Shown: positions 36,147-38,320 of the stretch, piece after piece
Numbering within the stretch: the first letter of the stretch is position 1
Layout: each line of letters starts with the position of its first letter
Assembly (NCBI GenBank): GCA_028717265.1
Contig: JAQUOE010000013.1
Span: forward strand, 1 to 38,320
Length of the DNA: 38,320 bases
From: Actinomycetota bacterium
Lineage (GTDB): Bacteria > Actinomycetota > Humimicrobiia > Humimicrobiales > Humimicrobiaceae
Direction of reading: 5' to 3'
Notes under the pieces: generated by a model
Seen by the model: only the letters and a program-made list of their open reading frames with translations
What the model was told of the DNA's origin: nothing
Databases searched by the model: none
Position numbers and translations under genes: made by a program

Positions 36147-36971
36147 TTGTATAGGCAGGTGATTCAAATCAAAATTGCAGTATGCATGAAGCAGGTACCC
36201 GGTACCATGGAAATAAAAATCGATCCGGAAACCAATACCCTGATAAGGGAGGGGATCGAGAATATAATAAATCCTTTTGACTCCTATGCAATCGAGGAAG
36301 CAGTCAGGATAAAGGAAAGACTCGCAGATGAGGAAGTAGAAGTAATCGCCATAACCATGGGCCCTCCACAGTCAGCGGATATACTCAGGGAATCAATATC
36401 CGTAGGAGCAGACAGCGCCATCCTTCTTTCAGATAGGGCATTTGCGGGAGCGGATACATGGGCAACTTCCACTACGATTGCAAAAGCTATAAATAAGTTA
36501 GAGGACTGCCGCCTTATCATACTGGGTAAACAAACTGTAGATGGCGATACCGGGCAGGTTGGACCGGAACTGGCCCAGAGATTAAATATTCCTTTTATAG
36601 GTTATGTCAGCAGCATTCTCGAAATAAATAGAAGCAAGATGAAAATAAAAAGGCTCATGGAGGACAGATATGAGACTTTTGAAATAAATCTTCCTGCTGC
36701 CATATCGGTAGTAAAAGATATAAATATCCCCAGGGTTCCTTCTCTCAGAGGGAAAATGAAAGCAAAGACTATAGAAATTCCGGTATGGGATGCAAAAAAA
36801 CTTGAAGCAGATGAAAACGAGGTAGGGCTCGCCGGTTCTTATACCCGGGTTGTAAAGATTTTCACTCCTCAAATAAAGCATGATACCAGGATGATAGAAG
36901 GTACTGCCGACGAGCAGGTAGAAGAGCTTCATAAAATACTAAAAGAATTAAATTTAGTGTCAGGGAGTTGA
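36147..36971 (+). CDS. etfB: electron transfer flavoprotein beta subunit
   Basis: About 267-274 residues. KIAVCMKQVPGT at the start and VDGDTGQVGPELAQRL are EtfB features. The latter resembles electron-bifurcating ETFs rather than the DDDxNQTGQ form of respiratory ETFs. The start is unclear: TTG 36147 has no ribosome site, GTG 36159 lies inside AGGTGAT, and family alignment plus spacing point to the ATC at 36168. The outer limit is given here. etfA follows after six bases. It works with the adjacent dehydrogenase. Confidence 0.9.
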   Translation: MYRQVIQIKIAVCMKQVPGTMEIKIDPETNTLIREGIENIINPFDSYAIEEAVRIKERLADEEVEVIAITMGPPQSADILRESISVGADSAILLSDRAFAGADTWATSTTIAKAINKLEDCRLIILGKQTVDGDTGQVGPELAQRLNIPFIGYVSSILEINRSKMKIKRLMEDRYETFEINLPAAISVVKDINIPRVPSLRGKMKAKTIEIPVWDAKKLEADENEVGLAGSYTRVVKIFTPQIKHDTRMIEGTADEQVEELHKILKELNLVSGS

Positions 36972-36977
36972 TATTTT

Positions 36978-38204
36978 TTGGAAATCAAGGTAGATGAAAA
37001 AACCTGTACAGGCTGCGGTCTCTGTAAAAAGGTGTGCCTGTACGATGCAATCGAAATAGTGAATGGTAAGGCGGCAATAAATGAAAACTGCGTCTTCTGT
37101 GGAGCGTGCATTGAGGCCTGTAAATTTAAATCCATTGAGATCACAGGGCTTGCCGAAGAAAAGAAAGATTTTTCGGATTATAAGGGAGTATGCATATATC
37201 TTGAAGCAAATGGTAATGTAATAGCCGATGTAGGGTTCGAGCTTGTGAGTGAAGGCAGAAAACTCGCAGATAAACTGGGAGTGGAACTTTCAGCGGTTGT
37301 TATTGGAAATGGTATTAAAGAAAGTGCGGTTGAAGCTTTCCAGTATGGCCTTGACAGATTGCATATTCTGGACAGCCCTGTTTTTTCCAACAATATTGAT
37401 GATATATTTGCAAAAGCTCTTGTGCAGATGATACATAAATATAAGCCGGATATATTCCTGGCCGGAGCGACGTGGTTCGGAAGAACTTTGATCCCAAAAG
37501 TCGCAGCTATTCTAAAAACAGGACTGACTGCCGACTGCACCGGTCTTGCGATAGATGAAGAAAAAAAGATACTTCTTCAGACCAGGCCAACATTTGGGGG
37601 AAATATTCTGGCAACAATAGTCACCAGAAATGCCAGGCCACAGATGGCAACGGTAAGACCCCATGTTATGGAAAAGAAGATGGTCACAGAAGCACCCGGA
37701 AATTCGGTGGATAAGGTTGATTGTTACAAGGGCAGGATCGAATATATAAAAATAGATGAATCTAAATTCAAGAGTAAATATAAACTGCTCGGAATCGATA
37801 AGGAACTGGATGAGAAGATAAACATCACAGATTATGATGTCATAGTATCTGGCGGCAGAGGAATAGGTGGAAGCGAGAAGTTTCCTATGCTTAAGGAACT
37901 TGCGGATCTTCTGGGAGGAGTAGTAGGTGCATCAAGAGCGGCAGTAGATTCGGGCTGGATATCATATCCTCATCAGGTGGGCCAAACAGGAAAGACAGTA
38001 AATCCCAAGATATATATTGCCTGCGGCATATCCGGAGCAATCCAGCATCTTGCCGGAATGCAGACCTCGGATATCATCATCGCAATAAACAAGGACCCCG
38101 GAGCCCCCATCTTCAAAGTGGCAAACTACGGGATAGTAGGAGATATATTCGAAGTGGTGCCGATGTTGATAAAAAGACTTAAGAATGGAGAGTCACTGGT
38201 TTAA
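36978..38204 (+). CDS. etfA: electron transfer flavoprotein alpha subunit with N-terminal ferredoxin domain
   Basis: 408 residues, about 80 longer than plain EtfA. Residues 1-55 form a 2[4Fe-4S] ferredoxin: C10, C13, C16, C20 and C38, C41, C44, C48. The rest is EtfA with FAD-binding C-terminal SGGRGIGGSEKFPMLKELAD, SRAAVDSGWISYPHQVGQTG and YIACGISGAIQHLAGM. It receives or splits electrons with EtfB and the acyl-CoA dehydrogenase; the extra domain gives a direct route to ferredoxin-level carriers. Start TTG at 36978, with GGGAG ten bases before it. It is the last gene of the window. Confidence 0.94.
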   Translation: MEIKVDEKTCTGCGLCKKVCLYDAIEIVNGKAAINENCVFCGACIEACKFKSIEITGLAEEKKDFSDYKGVCIYLEANGNVIADVGFELVSEGRKLADKLGVELSAVVIGNGIKESAVEAFQYGLDRLHILDSPVFSNNIDDIFAKALVQMIHKYKPDIFLAGATWFGRTLIPKVAAILKTGLTADCTGLAIDEEKKILLQTRPTFGGNILATIVTRNARPQMATVRPHVMEKKMVTEAPGNSVDKVDCYKGRIEYIKIDESKFKSKYKLLGIDKELDEKINITDYDVIVSGGRGIGGSEKFPMLKELADLLGGVVGASRAAVDSGWISYPHQVGQTGKTVNPKIYIACGISGAIQHLAGMQTSDIIIAINKDPGAPIFKVANYGIVGDIFEVVPMLIKRLKNGESLV

Positions 38205-38294
38205 ATAGTAACCGATATCCTCCTGATTATATAATTTCAAAAGAATTTATTTGGATAAAAGAGTCTACCATTATTAACTCTAATTAGTAGCTTA

Positions 38295-38320
38295 AAAGGT
38301 TCGAGTCCTACTTGGGGAGC
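38295..38320 (+). tRNA. 3' end of a tRNA (tRNA-Asn-like), rest missing
   Basis: AGGTTCGAGTCCT is a T-arm loop with its 3' stem, followed by an acceptor 3' strand TTGGGGA, a G discriminator and a C, as in the 3' end of tRNA-Asn (G73). The matching 5' acceptor (TCCCCAA-type) is not found in the preceding 100 bases, and the T-stem's 5' side pairs only partly. This is a 3' fragment rather than a full gene. The 116 bases after etfA otherwise hold nothing I can name. Confidence 0.4.

Noticed and set aside
38205-38320. Complete tRNA gene at the right edge
   Set aside because: No 5' acceptor strand, D-arm or anticodon arm pairs with the 3' end; only the T-loop and acceptor part fit.
1-38320. CRISPR arrays, insertion sequences, integrases, rRNA genes
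   Set aside because: No regularly spaced repeats, transposase or integrase motifs, or rRNA sequence seen.

Overview
This is an AT-rich bacterial window of mostly housekeeping genes. Gene density is high, TTG starts are frequent (rpsF, rpsR, rplI, purD, gltX, the yacP-like gene, etfA), and purine-rich Shine-Dalgarno sites are common. The order mcsA-mcsB-clpC-disA-ispD-ispF-gltX-cysE-cysS-rlmB-yacP is the Bacillota-type backbone, but ctsR, radA, the yacL-type PIN/TRAM gene and mrnC are missing from their usual places. With the oxygen-sensitive 2-hydroxyacyl-CoA dehydratase, acyl-CoA dehydrogenase/ETF and biotin carboxylase genes, this suggests an anaerobic, fermentative, Gram-positive-type bacterium: Bacillota, or a low-GC candidate lineage with similar gene order. 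The lineage is an inference; no rRNA is present.

Layout. 1-1957: two small toxin-antitoxin-type pairs (MNT nucleotidyltransferase/HepT-like, VapB/VapC), each preceded by a close-spaced perfect inverted repeat near its promoter, with a decayed TolB-type beta-propeller fragment between them. 2040-5888 (minus): a GerMN lipoprotein, two 2-hydroxyacyl-CoA dehydratase-family subunits and their ATP-dependent activase. 6106-8385 (plus): an isochorismatase-fold protein whose nucleophile position is Ser, a histidine phosphatase and a small MscS channel. 8591-15082: rpsF-ssb-rpsR-rplI-dnaB-purA-purD-purE, with a candidate S6:S18 leader hairpin. 15200-15982: a solitary pstB. 16116-18186: greA-lysS behind a perfect-consensus promoter. 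18291-29910: protein arginine phosphorylation and Clp genes, c-di-AMP synthesis, isoprenoid steps, Glu/Cys tRNA charging with cysteine synthesis, and rRNA methylation. 29917-30747: a nuclease-lamin-tail lipoprotein. 30830-34662 (minus): bioY, a carboxyltransferase-like/BCCP fusion, and accC. 34888-38204 (plus): acyl-CoA dehydrogenase, etfB, and ferredoxin-fused etfA. The last ~25 bases look like the 3' end of a tRNA-Asn without the rest of the tRNA.

How it fits together. The dehydratase/activase operon and the acyl-CoA dehydrogenase/ETF operon could act in sequence in a reductive amino-acid or hydroxy-acid fermentation (2-hydroxyacyl-CoA to enoyl-CoA to acyl-CoA). The biotin block combines vitamin uptake, carrier and carboxylase. 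Its carrier is fused to an OadA-like domain that has lost both metal-binding histidines, so it looks like a pseudo-carboxyltransferase; this is the most unusual protein in the window. Several conserved enzymes also have substitutions at key residues (HepT-like, isochorismatase-fold, McsB, CysRS), described in the findings.
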